The position numbers were made by a program, and so were the translations under genes. The notes below the pieces were generated by a model. That model saw only the letters and a program-made list of their open reading frames with translations, was not told the DNA's origin and did not search any database. From Dolomedes plantarius (taxonomy: Eukaryota; Arthropoda; Arachnida; Araneae; Dolomedidae), in NCBI GenBank assembly GCA_907164885.2, contig OU015500.1, forward strand, positions 54,910,476 to 54,974,475: 64,000 nucleotides of DNA, in the 5' to 3' direction. Shown one piece after another: positions 1 to 13,766 of the stretch; the first letter of the stretch is position 1; every line of letters starts with the position of its first letter.

Positions 1-3000
1 AAATGTACTAAAATATTTCATAGTAATAAATAGTTACTGATGTAAAGAGATGCATTATAGAGCAGAAAATTTAAATCATCATTTTTAATTTTTATTAATT
101 TCCCGTGTCTAGTAAGTTTTCTCCAAATCCCGTAAAAGTTTGAAGGGAGTTCCTATATTTATAATTATCACGCAAAAAGTGATATGATAATATTTATCTA
201 AATTATTAAAAAATATTATGGAAGCATATAAAAGATATTTCCTCTTGAAAATTTAGTTCATATGTATACGGGAAGTAACTTACACAATTTTAAATGTAAA
301 GCAGGGAATTTATAATAATTTTGATTAAAATCACATTAAATTACATGGAAGTTGTACTGAATTCCAGATTTACTGATTATACAAATCGCGTTATACAAGT
401 TAATTTAAGTGCAAATGCGTTAAATCTTAAATGCATTAAAAATTCTTGCTAATTGACATTAATGTCTTCACTTTCAAGAGTTTATTTGGCACGCTTGAAT
501 GGCGTAACAGGCGGATAACGTCCCATCCAATCAGAGTGTTTACCTGTTTGAATTCCAACAATTTCTTCTATCTATTTTTGTACCACTTACATAAAATAAA
601 TATTAATTTCGCTAAAATTTAGAAAAATAATTTACTCTTTTTTCTGTACTAGTTGTCAGTTTCGGCTTATAATGAATGTAATATTAAAATTGGAAATGTT
701 TAGATTTAAAGTTGTTCATTTTTCAGATACATAATATCTTGTCTTTGGAAACTTTCATTACAGTACATTTTTTTATTAATAACTATAATTCATACTTTAG
801 ATTCTGCATGGAGATAAGATATTTCCTTTTTTTTACATTTTTAAGATATTTTTTGAGAGGGATATTTACATACAATGATATGCATAAAAACGACATGAAC
901 AACAGATAAAATTGCTACAACATTCTTTACTCTTTGATAACTAATTAATACTTTTTTTTTTGCGATAAACTAACAACTTCACATTTAATATTTTTAATCC
1001 AAAGAGATATTAAAATGAACAAATTATATTTTTATTTAGGAAATGAATTTTGTTTTTCTTTGTGAAAAGTTTCTGATATACTTTATTTAATAATTTAATT
1101 CAAATGGTCAAAAAATAAAGTCATTAATATATTTACAAAAATAAACATTTTCAGAAAAAAAAACGCTAATGAGATCCTGCTAAGCAAGGGAAAGAATAAA
1201 GCTTTTAATTAGTAAAAAATCAATGATATCTAACATTTAGCAAATGACTTTTTCTAGTTTTTCATCAATTACATTTTTACTTGTAAAATTCTCATTAATA
1301 TATATTTTTTCCTTTATAATGATTGAAGTTTTAAAAAAATGTTTGCTCCAACTTTTAACGTATTTTTAGAGATATGTATTTAAAAAAACAACTATGAGTT
1401 TCGCTATAATTTCGAAATATTTCTAGTTCGAGACGACTTTATGCGAAGAATTTAAATTTTTTATAAAGGAAACATACATAAGAAACGTTTACATGAATAA
1501 TGGATTTTCTAGATGTTTAAATATTTACTTCAAAGACATCTTTAAGTATTGGATATTGACTGAGTAGATTCAACACACGATATTCTCAAACATATCTTTC
1601 ACTTTCCTGACATTATATATTTTTAAAGAAAACGGATATTTTTATAAGTATCTAGAATCTGTCTTGAACCATTATTGATCTTGGCCGCAGAGTGGATGTG
1701 TTTCTATCAAGATAAATAAAATCTCAAGTGTTGACAGTAAGTGATTGCATTTAATGGAATCGCCACTTTCCACAAAAAAAGAAATGATAATGTCAGAGAC
1801 CACTCCTTATTTGAAAAGGTTGAAAAGCCAATGACACTCTTCTTCGACCTTCCTGTGAAAGGTCGTATTAGAGAAGATGGGTGGAGTGTATAATATCACT
1901 GGTTTTGTGTCAGATTAACTTCCTTAGAATTAAATAGTTCTGGCTTTTATTCGATACGAAGCTAAAAATGAGCTAGAATTCTATACATTTTGTGTTTAGC
2001 TGCGGAAAGTTCCATCAAATGCATAAGTCTGAATGCTCTGTATGTGCATCTGGATGCAAGAAACATTATTCATAATAGCGCTTGCTTTTAGCACTTTAAT
2101 TTGTGTATGTTATATCTACTTAAGATTAATTATGTAAGAAAAATATATTCATTTGATGAATTTGCTACCATACTTTTAATTTTGATGTCTTAGTCTTGCA
2201 TAAATAACAGTTTTTTCTTTGTTTTTACTCCCAAATATGCATATTCAAGAAGACAGCCCATTTATTTGAATCAGACCGTTTTTTTTTTCTATGTTCTGAT
2301 ACATGTTCTTCGGTTCTAAGTGCATTGATGAATTTTTTGAAGATTTAATAAGTACATTGCTTGAATAATGTTTCGTTAACTTAATTTATTTTATTCTGGG
2401 GTTATGCAGCCCATTAACAGCATCATAAAAGGGATTTCTTGCTGTTGAATATAATTAAAATTATATTGAAGGAACTTAGAGCAATACATTGACGTGTTTG
2501 GAAGATCATAAAGGACATTTTTTATAACCTCCAATAAACAAGTAGAAAGGAATATACAAATAAACAGTTTTTTCGACACTGAATAGTGGGGTTATGCTCT
2601 TATGAAAGACATACCATGCTTAACAAACATTATATTTATTATACAACTTGAGATTCTCAGTATTTGAATCACTAGTTGTCAAACTACACTTAAAAAATAA
2701 TGTCGCAAACAATAGCCTCAACAGGCTTTGTTATACTACTCTTCTTGCTAGCAAACAATTCCACTGAGACTATAAACCTGGGATTATGCTGGTAATTGCA
2801 AAGTCTTGAAACAAGCAAAGTCTTCTGTTCCAGAAACATAACTCATACTATCATGTCATTTGTCATTAAAATTTGCAATGTGCTTCCAATAAAACTTTCA
2901 TAGAACTTATCTATACACAACTTTTTGTATTTCCTTGTTTAAATGATTTCTTACTTGCCTACATGACAAACTGGAAAAAGAAGCCGCAACTGCAAATTCC

Positions 3001-4971
3001 ATAAGCAGGAAATACATAAATCTCCAGCTTATGCACCAGACATGGACCTGAGGATCTTTATTTTTATGAGTGCCACAGAAGGCATAATAAATACGTACGC
3101 TGGAAAGAAGACAATTTCAGAAGTGGAATTTCACAAAATTCTTACCAGTGAAGGACAAAGTGCAGTTTCCCACCCCATATCAGAAAGAACTATCAACTAT
3201 CACGAATTGCGACACAAAATTTAAAGATCTTGAATATAAAAAAATGCATGGAACATGTCCTCGTAGGTAGGGTCATTACGAGGACCCCTCCTCAGTGATG
3301 TACATACTACGAGCAGTATATATTATGCTGATGCAAATATCGTAAATGCAAATATCTCTAATTTGAGATGTATATGTTTCCTTCATAGAGGATATGCAAG
3401 TATTTTCTATACATAAATTTATATATTAGTTGGGGATGTACATATGTGCTTTAGTGATTCCTCAAGGAGAGCGTGTTCCATGCTTGTTTTCATCAGTTAG
3501 AACCTGGGCGCAAAGATAACAGTGAATGGATCGGCAGTATTTCAAATTCACCATTGTCACCTAACTGCTGTGCATATTGAATACAATAATGCAATCCAAA
3601 TTATCAACTTTCATTATTTAAGTACGATTATTTATCTATTTATTTATCTTGCAATACTTAAACCAACTTTTACCCTTTAGAGGGCGTGCCAATTTTTGGG
3701 ACAACAGCATGCGAGCGTCACACAAAGTGCAACGTCTCATTCAAACTTCATTATTCTTTTTGTAATAAACTCTTTTTTTTCAAACTGAAAATAATAATTC
3801 TGCGTTTTATGAAAAGATATAAAAAGTTGATAACATTAAGATAAATTTATAATTAAAGGGCAAATAATGTAGATACAATCGCGTCGTTTCAAAACTCCCC
3901 GGTTTATTGGATGTAAGGACAACTTGCGAATTGATTCCAACTATGTCCAAAAACCTTGAAAACAAAGAGATTGTTCATCTTCGTGATATGAGGGATACCG
4001 TGTAATCGATGCACATTTGATAGACTACATCAGTTCCTACTTTTTTCGTATTGTAATCCAGCAAAATCGCTGGTTTACCAGGGTTAAATGATAACTGACT
4101 ATGAATGGAAAGGAATGCAAATGACTATGAATGGAAAGGAGTCAGAAAATCAGACCTGCATTAGAGAGGATGTAGCTATAAATAGAAACTGCATAGAACA
4201 TTAAAACCTTACATGCAAAAACAAACCATTCAAAATTATGAAAATGTCGCTCTTTGTACACGGGCACGCCCGCTGAAGGGTTAAAAGTAATGTATAGTAA
4301 CAAACAAAACATCCTGATGAATGTACCAATATAAATTTGTGGCTTGCTTCTGAAAGAGCCAATGTCAAAATTGTTAGGACATTCAAAGATATTGAACATG
4401 TTGCTGAATGTTATATCTTTCTTACACTGCGCGTCACATTATTATTATTTTCTTGCTCATTGTTAGTGTAAAAAACATTATTTTTATCATATTAAAAGTG
4501 TTCATCTGTTACTATTTTATAGGAACTTTGGCCCTTTAGGCTCTAAAGATACTGCATCTTAAATGACATTGGCGAATTTTGTTATCTGACATTGGCCATT
4601 TTAGGATTAAAGATTTTCTAAAATGGGAACTTTTGATATAAATAAATCAAAATCTGAAAACAAGAATGCCATTGGCCCTTTAGAACCAAGCCACAAAATT
4701 ATACTAATATACAAAGTCAGTTTTGTAATGTTATTTTTTGATATACTTCTTTATATTCGAGATATTCAGATAAGTAGTAAATTTGCTAGCAAGTCATGAT
4801 TTCTTTATATCGCTTTGAAATTGAAAAGTGTGAAATTTAAGACATGGCTAAAATCTAGTAACAATATCATTAATGGTTGCTGAAATCCCAGCATATATTC
4901 TGAAATGAAGAATATTCATGAGCACATTGTGAACACGGACTAATATTTTATTTCATGTATTTTTAACCCAG
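1..4971. other. Upstream intron or 5' flank, no gene recognised
   Basis: AT-rich sequence with scattered stop codons in all frames and no recognisable protein motif. The exon at 4972 begins with the last two bases of a codon, so an upstream exon ending after one codon base must exist, encoding the first half of that FN3 domain. I looked for a Trp-containing FN3 start followed by a GT donor and found none. It is either outside the window or too diverged to see. Between about 4088 and 4141 a 27-bp segment (actatgaatggaaagga core) is tandemly duplicated. Around 4530-4690 two similar 'ggccctttag' segments may be an eroded repeat. Confidence 0.6.
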
Positions 4972-5133
4972 GTCAGTCAGCCGGTGGCCCCCTGACAGTG
5001 CATGGAAGTGAACGCTCTTTAACAGTAAGAGGCCTCAAACCCAAAACCAGGTATTTCTTCAGGGTGAAATGCATGAATGCCTTGGGTGAAAGTCAATATG
5101 GTGCTGAAGTTGCTATAACGACTCTGGAAGAAC
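4972..5133 (+). CDS. Dscam: sDscam-like exon: second half of FN3 domain 1
   Basis: This exon encodes about 53 residues forming the C-terminal half of a fibronectin type III domain of a Dscam-family surface receptor. The F-strand core TRYFFRVKCMNALGESQYG has the FN3 pattern Y-x-F-R-V-x-C-x-N-x-x-G, followed by the closing strand AITTLEE. The acceptor is ttttaacccag ending at 4971. The donor is aac|gtaggt at 5134. The exon is phase 1 at both ends (162 nt). The single trailing c plus ct of the next exon makes the Pro that starts the next FN3 domain. A second GT four bases downstream (tag|gtatag) would break that frame. By order, this matches FN3-1 of insect Dscam, although a half-domain alone does not fix the numbering. 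Confidence 0.87.
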
Positions 5134-5764
5134 GTAGGTATAGAGACTTAGGTGCTAGTAGCAATATAATTTTTAAGTCTCAAAAGTGAACTCTTAATTT
5201 TTATGAATCTAATATTTGATATAAATGGCTTTAAAGAAATGTGATATCCGTTAGTAAAACATCCATATATTGAGTATTATATATGTGTTTAAAAATATTC
5301 ATTTATTGAATTACTTTTATAAATGTTGAGGGAAATGTATTTGAAAAATATGTAACAAAATTCATGATTATCCAGCATGCTTAAAATCCAGTGAATAATT
5401 TCCATGAAGCGATTTTTTTAATTAGTTACTCCTTTAAGTGTACTCTGAATTATATTATTTATGTAGAGCTATAATTATATGATAATTTTATTTTGGTACT
5501 GAATATAAAATTTCCGAATTTTATGTAGAAAGGAGTTTTATACTGATTTTTTTTATTATGCCAATCTATGTGTTATTTGCAATAGATAACTAATGCATTG
5601 TAAATAATTCAACACGAAATAAGAAATTAATATTCACAAAGAAGGCATAGACCGCCGACCGAAATTAATAGAAAAACTGCACTAGCGTTAAATTATTTTA
5701 AAACTTTTCAATAAAAGATTGCGGAGTTGCAACAAATCCTCATACTAAAAACACAGACAATTAT

Positions 5765-6182
5765 AACTAGTAAAATATAAATAATTCAACAGAGAAATAT
5801 ATTAAATAACAGGAAGAATGCAATGACAGTAAATAACAGGAAGAATGCAATGTCAGTAAATAACAGGAATAATGCAATGACAGTAATGCAATGAGAGAAT
5901 CTGTTTCCATAGGGATCTCGGGGCCTTGGGATTTCTTTTGGTTAGACCTGCATCCTATTCAGAAAGTTCTCCCTTGAGGTAACTGATTAGATTAGGCCTC
6001 CTGATGAAGGGACCAATCGGTTTCCTCGTTGTATGGTTTAGTTTTTATACTGCTACAGAATCTTGCATTTATAGTGCATTTAGCTCTAAGTGCAGTATTT
6101 CTGTTTATTTCGTTTGACTCTAATTGCTTTATTCCTGTTATTTAATATCTTTCTCTGCTAAATTATTTATATTTTACTAGTT
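5765..6182. mobile_element. Fold-back / MITE-like inverted repeat element
   Basis: The left arm starts aactagtaaaatataaataa and continues through ...cagagaaatatattaaataacagg. The right arm (about 6118-6182) is its reverse complement with few mismatches. Arms are about 65-70 bp around a unique centre of roughly 230 bp. A 26-bp unit (taacaggaagaatgcaatga core) is repeated three times inside the left arm at 5809-5885. There is no coding capacity. No clear target duplication is visible, so the superfamily is not assigned. Confidence 0.55.
5809..5895. repeat. 26-bp minisatellite, about 3 copies
   Basis: Three consecutive units of aacaggaagaatgcaatgac + agtaaat with one or two substitutions. They lie within the left arm of the fold-back element and seem to be a local expansion of its arm sequence. 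Confidence 0.75.
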
Positions 6183-8748
6183 AAAAATATTTGCATTAGG
6201 TCAGTGACTTTTAATTTAAAATTTTTATTAGATTAATTATGTTATTTTCAATCTTTTATTTTGGGTATTCGTTGATCCCAAATTAAAAGATGAAAATCTC
6301 TAACACGGTGGTTGATTTATTAATTTTTTTCACTTTGTGTATTTGCCTGGTAGAAGTTGTATAAGAAAGAAACTCATTTATACGTTTTGAATGACTTTTC
6401 TACTCGTTGTTCGAAATAAAATGCAAATAAACATCGGCAGTATCCCGAAATGTTAAAAATATGAAAAGGGAGATTTTGTAATAGAAAATTGCAAAAACCG
6501 AATTCACTTATATCACAAAGCAAGAATATTTCACTGCGTACTGCAGAATTTCTCAAGGTAATGCGGATCATAAAAATTTCGCAAGAATGTCGTAAACACT
6601 TTTAAGCAGAAGTTGAAATGTAGAAACAATAAAATGGGAAAAAAAGGAGGAAGAAGGTAAATTAAATTTCAAATTTATGGCAAGGTGTTTTTTCTTGAAT
6701 ACTAATAATACATCAAAATATTACTATTTCCCTCACAATAAAATATTTCCTAGGAAAAACCTCTGTGTAAACCTCTGTGTACATTAACTGTTACTAAGTA
6801 TTCATACTCCTTCTGACAGAATTATACCGTATTTACTACATCAGTGGTCAGACGCCATCAGAGGTCTCCAAGAATTAGGATAAGCAGATGGAGAACATAA
6901 AGTAACAAGATGCAAATAGACACTTAATAAAAAATATTAATAAAATTTTGAAAATATTAATAATAATACTAATAACTTTAAATAGATCATTATCAATATT
7001 AAAATATTAATAAAATTTTAAAAAATCTTTAAATCTCTAAAAGTCTTTTCTCGAAACTATCACTCAATTTTCGACTAACTATAGTAGATCTTTTGGTAAA
7101 GCTGGTGAATATTAGATGAACATTTTGGGCAGGGGATACAGCGAAAATAAAATACAAAATCACCTATTTCTTGAATATAACAATGTGTTACACAGGAAAA
7201 CTGAAGGACAACTTCTAATGTTAAAGGTTTTATCAATGGCAAAAGTTACAAAAATGCTAAATAGATAGAAATTACACAATATAACGCGTCCGTGTCTCGC
7301 AGAGACGAATATAATGTGAAAGCAAGTCAATGTAAAACTCTAAAGAATGGATAAAACATGAAATTAAACAAATAAGAGCTGAAAAATATGGAAAATAAAC
7401 ATATGATTTTTTTTTAAATTCAGAGCAAGTTAATGAAAATATATTAAGTAAAATAATAAAGTTAAACATTTAAGCACAGACACCTTTCCAGTCAAGTGAT
7501 ATCAGTAGAAATCATTGAACATAAAGCAAATGTAAATTGTAAGCGTATATATCAAAGTTTTCCTGGTAATTTAATTCACACAGTCATGAACTACGAGATG
7601 TCTTTAATTGTTAATAACACTGAATGTCTTTGATGTGCTTCCCAAGGTTTCTTTTAGTTTGATATATATATGCAGCAAGTTTCAGCCTTTGCAAGGAATG
7701 TTTTAAAACATTGCTCTTTTGAAAATGTGATACATAAAATGCGAGAAACTGTAAATTTACGAAAGAACGCGAGTTTTAATGGGTAAAATAATATACTAAG
7801 CTTTGGAGCAAAGTTACAGAGTGTTTCCATTTTTCTCGGCAGTGATACTAAAGTTCAGTGAAAAGGAATTCCTGCACTGAATAAATGCTAAGAAATGTTT
7901 ACGAAATACAACTAGAGAACTTTACCTTTAGAACTATTATTTTGTGAAACAATTATGAATGCCTAAATAAATTGGAACATTAGAGTAAGACCTGTGATTC
8001 AGTAAAATATGAGTCAAATAAAATTTTCTTTCATGTGACATTCATGGAAAAGATAAACGGAACATAATTTTGCTTCATAAGAAAGACTCTTCAGCATGTA
8101 TTTTTTGCAGGGCCATTCTCAGGACTTCATATCTATTGCTAAATCATAAAACAATTAAATATGGCGTAACATGTTCAGTAAATTCTGTATATTAAATGCA
8201 AGGATATGTTATTCTAACCCTTTTTCATTAGAACACTCTCTTCTTTAAAAAACAAACCAAAATCATTTTTCGTATTAGCTTCAATTTCTATAAAAAAGTC
8301 GGGATTCCAAAATGCCTCCAGCAATTTTTCTTTCCAGCATTCTTCTATTTCCAGTTTTTGAGGTTACAAGATATTAACATAAATAACCTTCACACCTTGC
8401 GAAAAGGGAAGTGGAGAGAAAAGAAAAAAATTAAAAGCTTTTTCTAAAAACATCTCTCACTTCCTGAGCACTTTTCAAAACGGAAATTCATATGCTTCAA
8501 ACTCGTCACCTGCATCTAATTATAAAACACTGCATTAATTCAGCTGCTTGGAGTAAATTTGAAATCCGAGAGCATGTTTTAATCATGTTAAGTAAAGGGA
8601 GAGATCGAGCTCATAACGAAAAAAAGAGAGATGAAAAAGTAAGTAATGAAAACATTTTTGCTCCATTTTGTGGAGATACCGTCTTGCATTTTTAATGCAT
8701 TGTGTATTCGTAATTTCATATTTTTAAAATATAAAAAGGGTTTACTTG

Positions 8749-8752
<4 letters not shown>

Positions 8753-8810
<58 letters not shown>
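8753..8810. repeat. (TA)n microsatellite
   Basis: About 58 bp of TA repeat directly abutting the left end of the MITE at 8811. That element inserts at TA. Confidence 0.95.
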
Positions 8811-8813
<3 letters not shown>

Positions 8814-9111
8814 TCGAACCCCGTTATAACGAACTTCAAGGGACCAAAGGTTTTGTTCTCTTTATCCGGTGGTTCGCTATATCCGAACCGTTAAGAAAAA
8901 TGCTAGAGTTCACGAAATGTATCACTCATTAGTTGCAATGTGTATTCAATAATAATGTACTTTAAAATGATAAAATCTATTAAAAATGAACATTAATGAA
9001 TTGAATCGACTAAAACCGATTACATTAAACTGACACACTACTAATTAAATTACGTACAATAGGAAACGGCGGGACAAAAAATTTTTTTCGCTATACCAGT
9101 GAGTTCGACTG
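8811..9111. mobile_element. pogo/Tigger-like MITE
   Basis: A 301-bp element with terminal inverted repeats. The left end reads CAGTCGAACCCCGTTATAAC and the reverse complement of the right end reads CAGTCGAACTCACTGGTATA. The CAGTCGAAC.. end with TA flanks is typical of pogo/Tigger-type non-autonomous elements. No transposase is present. It sits between a (TA)n tract and the mariner relic starting at 9130. Confidence 0.7.
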
Positions 9112-9129
9112 TGTGTATTTATATATATA

Positions 9130-10448
9130 CAGAGGCTGTTCACACATTTTTTAGACAATGTATATTGTATTCACAAAACTAAATTACATAAAATGCTTGT
9201 GTTTTAAATGTTCTATTTGACTTCCCTTATTCTGAACTATCTTTCGACACCGCAATTTCCAGGATAATAATGCCTTTTGAAGTGTCAGAAGAGAAATTCT
9301 ATCCCATTCCTCCTGAACAGATTTCCAGAGTCCTGTAAGGATTTTGGGACGACGTTTGGATAATGCAGATTTTAAAAGTCCGAAAGCACAAAAATCCATA
9401 GGTGATACATCGAGAGATTTAGTAGGGATATCAGTGAAGGGTATGGCCTTGATACCAGTTTTTTGTTCCATTTCTTTTAAGAAATTTACAGTGGGTTTTT
9501 ATGTGTGACTGCTAGCTTTGTCCTGATGGAGTCTCACAGATTGATGGCACTGTGGGTAAAGCGATAGTATTTCATTCAGAAAAATTGGAGATAAAATATG
9601 TTCTTGATAGTATTTGGAGTTAATCTTGATAGTATTTGGAGTTAATCTTGATATTTTTTCTCACTCTCTTTATTTTTAACTTGCCATTATAAGAAAAACC
9701 AGCAACAATCATGAATCCCTTAGAAAAACTTTCGATTCTTTGAACCATTTACTTAATTTTTTTCTCCCCTTTTATGATAATAAATGGCTCTTTTTTTGTT
9801 GCAATCATTTAAATACACCCATTATTCATCTATTGTGATAATTGTTTTCCATTTTTCTTTGGATAAGTGTTTCTCATATAGAATTCTGCAGCGTGTCCTG
9901 CGTTCAGCGATATGATTTGGAAGAAGACGGTGCACATTGCGTTTTTTCGCTTTCTTAAGATTTAAATCAACGTTTATCATTTTGTTTACAGTGGACACCG
10001 AGCATTTTAATGATTTTGCAACTGTCCTTTGACTAGGGGGATTTTCTTTTAACATTAAACAACGTACCTTTGCAATAGTCGAAGATGTCCGTTTTTTCCT
10101 TGGATACTTGTTTGGAAATTTTGTCCCACTTGAGGCTGCAATTTGACGTTTTTTTCCTTTCTTGTTGACGATATTACCTATCGACGCTTTAGATATCCTA
10201 AAACCATGACTCTCACATCGTTTTTGAATAATGGAGTATGCATATTTCTCTTCGGAAAGAGCATAAATGTAGCCTTCTAACCACTGCTTTGTTAAAAACG
10301 CCATTTTGAATAAAAACAAAACTTTCAAGCCGCAGACGATAATTTTGACTTTTAAAAACATAGTACAATTGCAATTATTTCTTTTGCAGCAAACGATTTT
10401 TTATTACCGCTTACCAAAATCGTCTAAAAAATGTGCGAACAGCCTCTG
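9130..10448 (-). mobile_element. DD41D mariner-type transposon (defective)
   Basis: A 1319-bp element bounded by inverted repeats of about 28 bp. The left end is CAGAGGCTGTTCACACATTT and the right end, reverse-complemented, is CAGAGGCTGTTCGCACATTT. Both ends touch (TA)n sequence, as expected for a TA-inserting Tc1/mariner element. The broken transposase is described separately. A 25-bp segment (tgatagtatttggagttaat core) is tandemly duplicated at 9604-9652. Confidence 0.85.
9184..10304 (-). pseudogene. Broken DD41D mariner transposase
   Basis: The minus strand reads from a start near 10304 (MAFLTKQWLEG) through helix-turn-helix sequence to the first catalytic region KTIITIDE, then a TGA stop near 9822. 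Further pieces in the same direction carry LHQDKASSHT (second Asp) and SLDVSPMDFCAFGLLKSAL (third Asp), ending ...HLKHKHFM near 9184. I count 41 residues between the second and third Asp, so DD41D, counting an in-frame stop just after SSHT. With at least two stops and probable frameshifts it cannot make an active enzyme. The catalytic pattern supports the mariner side of the superfamily. The exact family name needs a search. Confidence 0.8.
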
Positions 10449-10454
10449 TATATA

Positions 10455-10502
<48 letters not shown>
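10449..10502. repeat. (TA)n microsatellite
   Basis: TA repeat, interrupted once, touching the right end of the DD41D element. Confidence 0.95.
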
Positions 10503-10505
<3 letters not shown>

Positions 10506-11699
10506 TGCGTTATATTTTAGATTAGTTTAAGATATAAACTTATTGAAATCCATGATTCAAATTTTTCTTTACACTATGAATACTTTAATGAGTAAGTTAT
10601 CTATATTTCGAACCAAAAGTCATCAGTTTTTCAGTGTTTTGTACTAAATTAGAGTTAGATATCCAGTAATCATAAGACTATGATTAGGGTAAAAAAATTG
10701 TGTTCTGATGTATGGTGGTTAAAACTATCCTCAATAAAATGTGTAAAACTTCAGGATACTGAAAAACAGGAAAAGTACTATTACATGATTAAAATATATT
10801 AATGATGATAACATTATTCAAAACAGGCCTGCACTGATAACACTATTCAAAACAGTACTATTACATGATGAATATTATAATAGGTATTATATTACATCTG
10901 GTTATCTGTTGTAGATTTAATTAGAGATATTTTGCACGAGTTAGTATTAAAACATACATTTTTGAGTTTATACAATTTAATTTTGAATATAGAATAATCA
11001 TATGCATCTGCATTTTCTATAGCTTTTCTAAAAAGCATTTTCTGTAATTAAAAAATGTATATGTTTTTAATTCTTTATAAAAATAAGGAATATTTTTAAT
11101 TCCTTATAATTCCTTAAGTTGTTTTTCGAAATATTCTCTGTTTTATTTGCTGAGAATAATAGATTACATTTTTTTACTATGGTTTTTATTCCGCCTCTGT
11201 GCGTTATTTTAGTTGTTTACTTTATTTTACTTCATTATTCATAACTAGGTTTCAACAGTAAAGTAAGTTTTTAAGATATTCTTTAATTATATAGTTAAGA
11301 TCATATGGGATTATGGTTTGATGTATTTTTATATCGATTTTCTCAAAGTATCGTCTTTCGAGGAATGATTTAATTAATTTGGCATTGCCCTGACGATATT
11401 TCAAACTGGTAATGAAAATATTTAAATTCAAAATTTCAGAGTATATTATCGTTATTACATGTATATTTTTTAAATTTTGAATTGTGTAAAAAAAAATCAG
11501 TTATATAAAAGGCTTAAGTTTTCTCCAGCTTTTCCGATATTACAACTTTAGAATGTTGTTTAGTCGTCACAAATGCATACTTTGTAGAAATTTTTATTTA
11601 CATTCATTAATAGTAATTCCATCACATGCTGATGAGTGACTAGTTGTACACCTTTTAGTATAAAATTTGTACTTAATATCATCTATTTTTTCTCAATTT

Positions 11700-12665
11700 G
11701 GTAGTTGGGTCACTAAAATCATTAAATATTTTTGAGTAGGATAACGAAGATCACGGTGATTACACAATCACTGTGAGACAAAGAATCACAGTTCACAAGA
11801 CACAAAGAATCAAAGTGAACACTGTTCAGTGTTCACAAAGAATCACTGCACCGAACATTGACATTAATTTGATTAAATGCCATTTTGTCAGTCACTAAAA
11901 TCATTAAATATTTTTGAGTAGGATGAGTAAGAATATATGCGCTGATGCTCCACGAAGAATAATTGCACTAAACATTGACATTTTTTACATTAGATTCCAT
12001 TCTGTCAGTCACTAAAATCATTAAGTATTTTTGAGTAGGATAAGGAAGAATATGTGTGATGATGCTCCATTAAGCATCATTGTACCGAACATTGGCATTG
12101 CTATGATTAAATGCCATTTTGACAGTCACTACTTTTGAGTACTTTAAGTACTCATCAAGTACTCATTAAGTACTTTTGAGTAGGATAAGGGAAAAAATGT
12201 GTGCTGATGCTCCTTAAAGAATCACTGCACTGAATATTGACATTGTTTCGATTAAATTCCCTTTTGTCAGTCACTAAAATCATTAAGTAAATTTGAGTAG
12301 GATGAGGAAGATTATGTGTGATGATGCTCCACAAAGAATCATTGCACCGAACATTGACATTGTTTCGATTAAATTCCATTTTGTCAGTCACTAAAATCAT
12401 TAAGTATTTTTGAGAAGGATAAGGAAGAATATGTGTGCTGATGTTTCACAGAATCACTGCACCGAACATTGACATTGTTTCGATTAAATTCCATTTTGTC
12501 TGTCACTAAAATCATTAAGTTTTTTCCAGTAAGATAAAGAAGAATATGTGTGCTGATGCTCCACAAAGAATCACTGCACCGAACATTAATATTTTTATGA
12601 TTAAATGCTATTTTGTCAGTTACTATAATCATTAAGTATTTTTGAATAGGATAAGGAAGAAAATG
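11700..12665. repeat. 117-bp minisatellite, about 8 copies
   Basis: The landmark gtcagtcactaaaatcatta recurs at about 11887, 12004, 12121, 12266, 12383, 12498 and 12615, with a degenerate first copy near 11702. The common spacing is 117 bp. The 12121 unit carries a short 'aagtactcat' expansion that makes it 145 bp. The consensus unit continues with ttgagtaggataaggaagaa, a region ending gtgctgatgctccacaaaga, and gaacattgacattg. Units differ by substitutions and small indels, so the array is not freshly made. Confidence 0.9.
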
Positions 12666-13718
12666 TTCAGTATATAATTTAATATCAAATAGGTAGGTCA
12701 ATAAAAGTTATAATTTTAAACAGGGAATTCTAAATCAAAGTAAATAAAACAAAATTCACATCTGAATAACTGTGCAATAAATTTGCCACTGTATTACAGT
12801 AACATTGCTTTTTATGTAACGTATATTAAAGTTTCATAAAATTTTCCAGACAGGTTATATATTCATGTTCATATTTTTCTACAATTAAAAAAAATCAAAT
12901 TAAAAATCAGAAAAATTTAATTTGTATTTTGAACAAAAAATTGAATGCATATGTAATTATTAACATAACAATTTATAGATTTTTTAAATGTTTTTTTCTC
13001 AAAATATTATAAATATTTTATTAAACTATATACAAAAACTTCATTTATATAATGATAACAAAAGAATGATTTTAAATCTTTTAACATTTTAATAGACTTC
13101 GTATGGGAAATTTTAATCGTTCTTCGTATGAAGAGTATAATAGAATAAAATAACATTAAAATCTTTAAAACTAGTTATATACATTATAAAATATGCACAT
13201 AACACAAATTAACGCTTTTAACTAAACGGTTTATTTAAAGATCAGAATTCAGATGTTATATATAACATATTAATTAATTATATACATATATATCATGTAT
13301 TGAGTTTGCGTTATTCATTAAATAAATAATAGCTCTCTAAGAAACGTCAACTGCAATATTTAATTCTACATTAATACATGCAAATTAATTTGAATGTTAA
13401 TAAGATGTTATAGGGAATGGGGAAATATTATTGCTTCTCTGTTCCTGAATATTAATACATTCCATTAAGCGGGATACAATGTATAATTCTTGTTGTGAAA
13501 ACTTTAATTTTATTAATATAAATTAAATAATATTCAGTACCAAACATATTCACGTGCAATTTCATTATACATTCAGCTGTGAAATTTAATTATTTCTTTT
13601 ATGACGGTATTACGTTAATATACGGGAAGAGTCTTTAATAAATAAGGATCTCTAATAACTTTTCACATCTTTACTCTTTACCCATTATTGCATTAATGTA
13701 ATGACAAATCATGTTTTA

Positions 13719-13766
13719 CTTTAGTGTCCTTAAGTGCTCAAGATTTCTCTTAAGGGCACTAAAGTT
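13719..13766. repeat. Inverted repeat (hairpin)
   Basis: The segment cctttagt..-type arms: ctttagtgtccttaag is followed after about 13 bases by cttaagggcactaaag, its reverse complement with one mismatch. The surroundings are featureless AT-rich sequence. It may be a remnant of a small MITE. Confidence 0.55.

Noticed and set aside
712..909. 65-codon open frame beginning MFIFQIHN
   Set aside because: Phe/Ile/Tyr-rich product of AT-rich DNA, no motif, no splice context.
3042..3224. 60-codon frame (MDLRIFIF...) on the + strand
   Set aside because: No recognisable domain and no FN3 pattern. It does not supply the missing first half of FN3-1 and lacks a phase-1 donor.
8588..8839. Frames encoding IYIYIY... 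runs here and at other TA tracts
   Set aside because: Translation of (TA)n microsatellites.
12155..12701. Minus-strand repeated-peptide frames in the minisatellite
   Set aside because: Not annotated as genes: explained by the 117-bp unit length. Frames break at irregular units.
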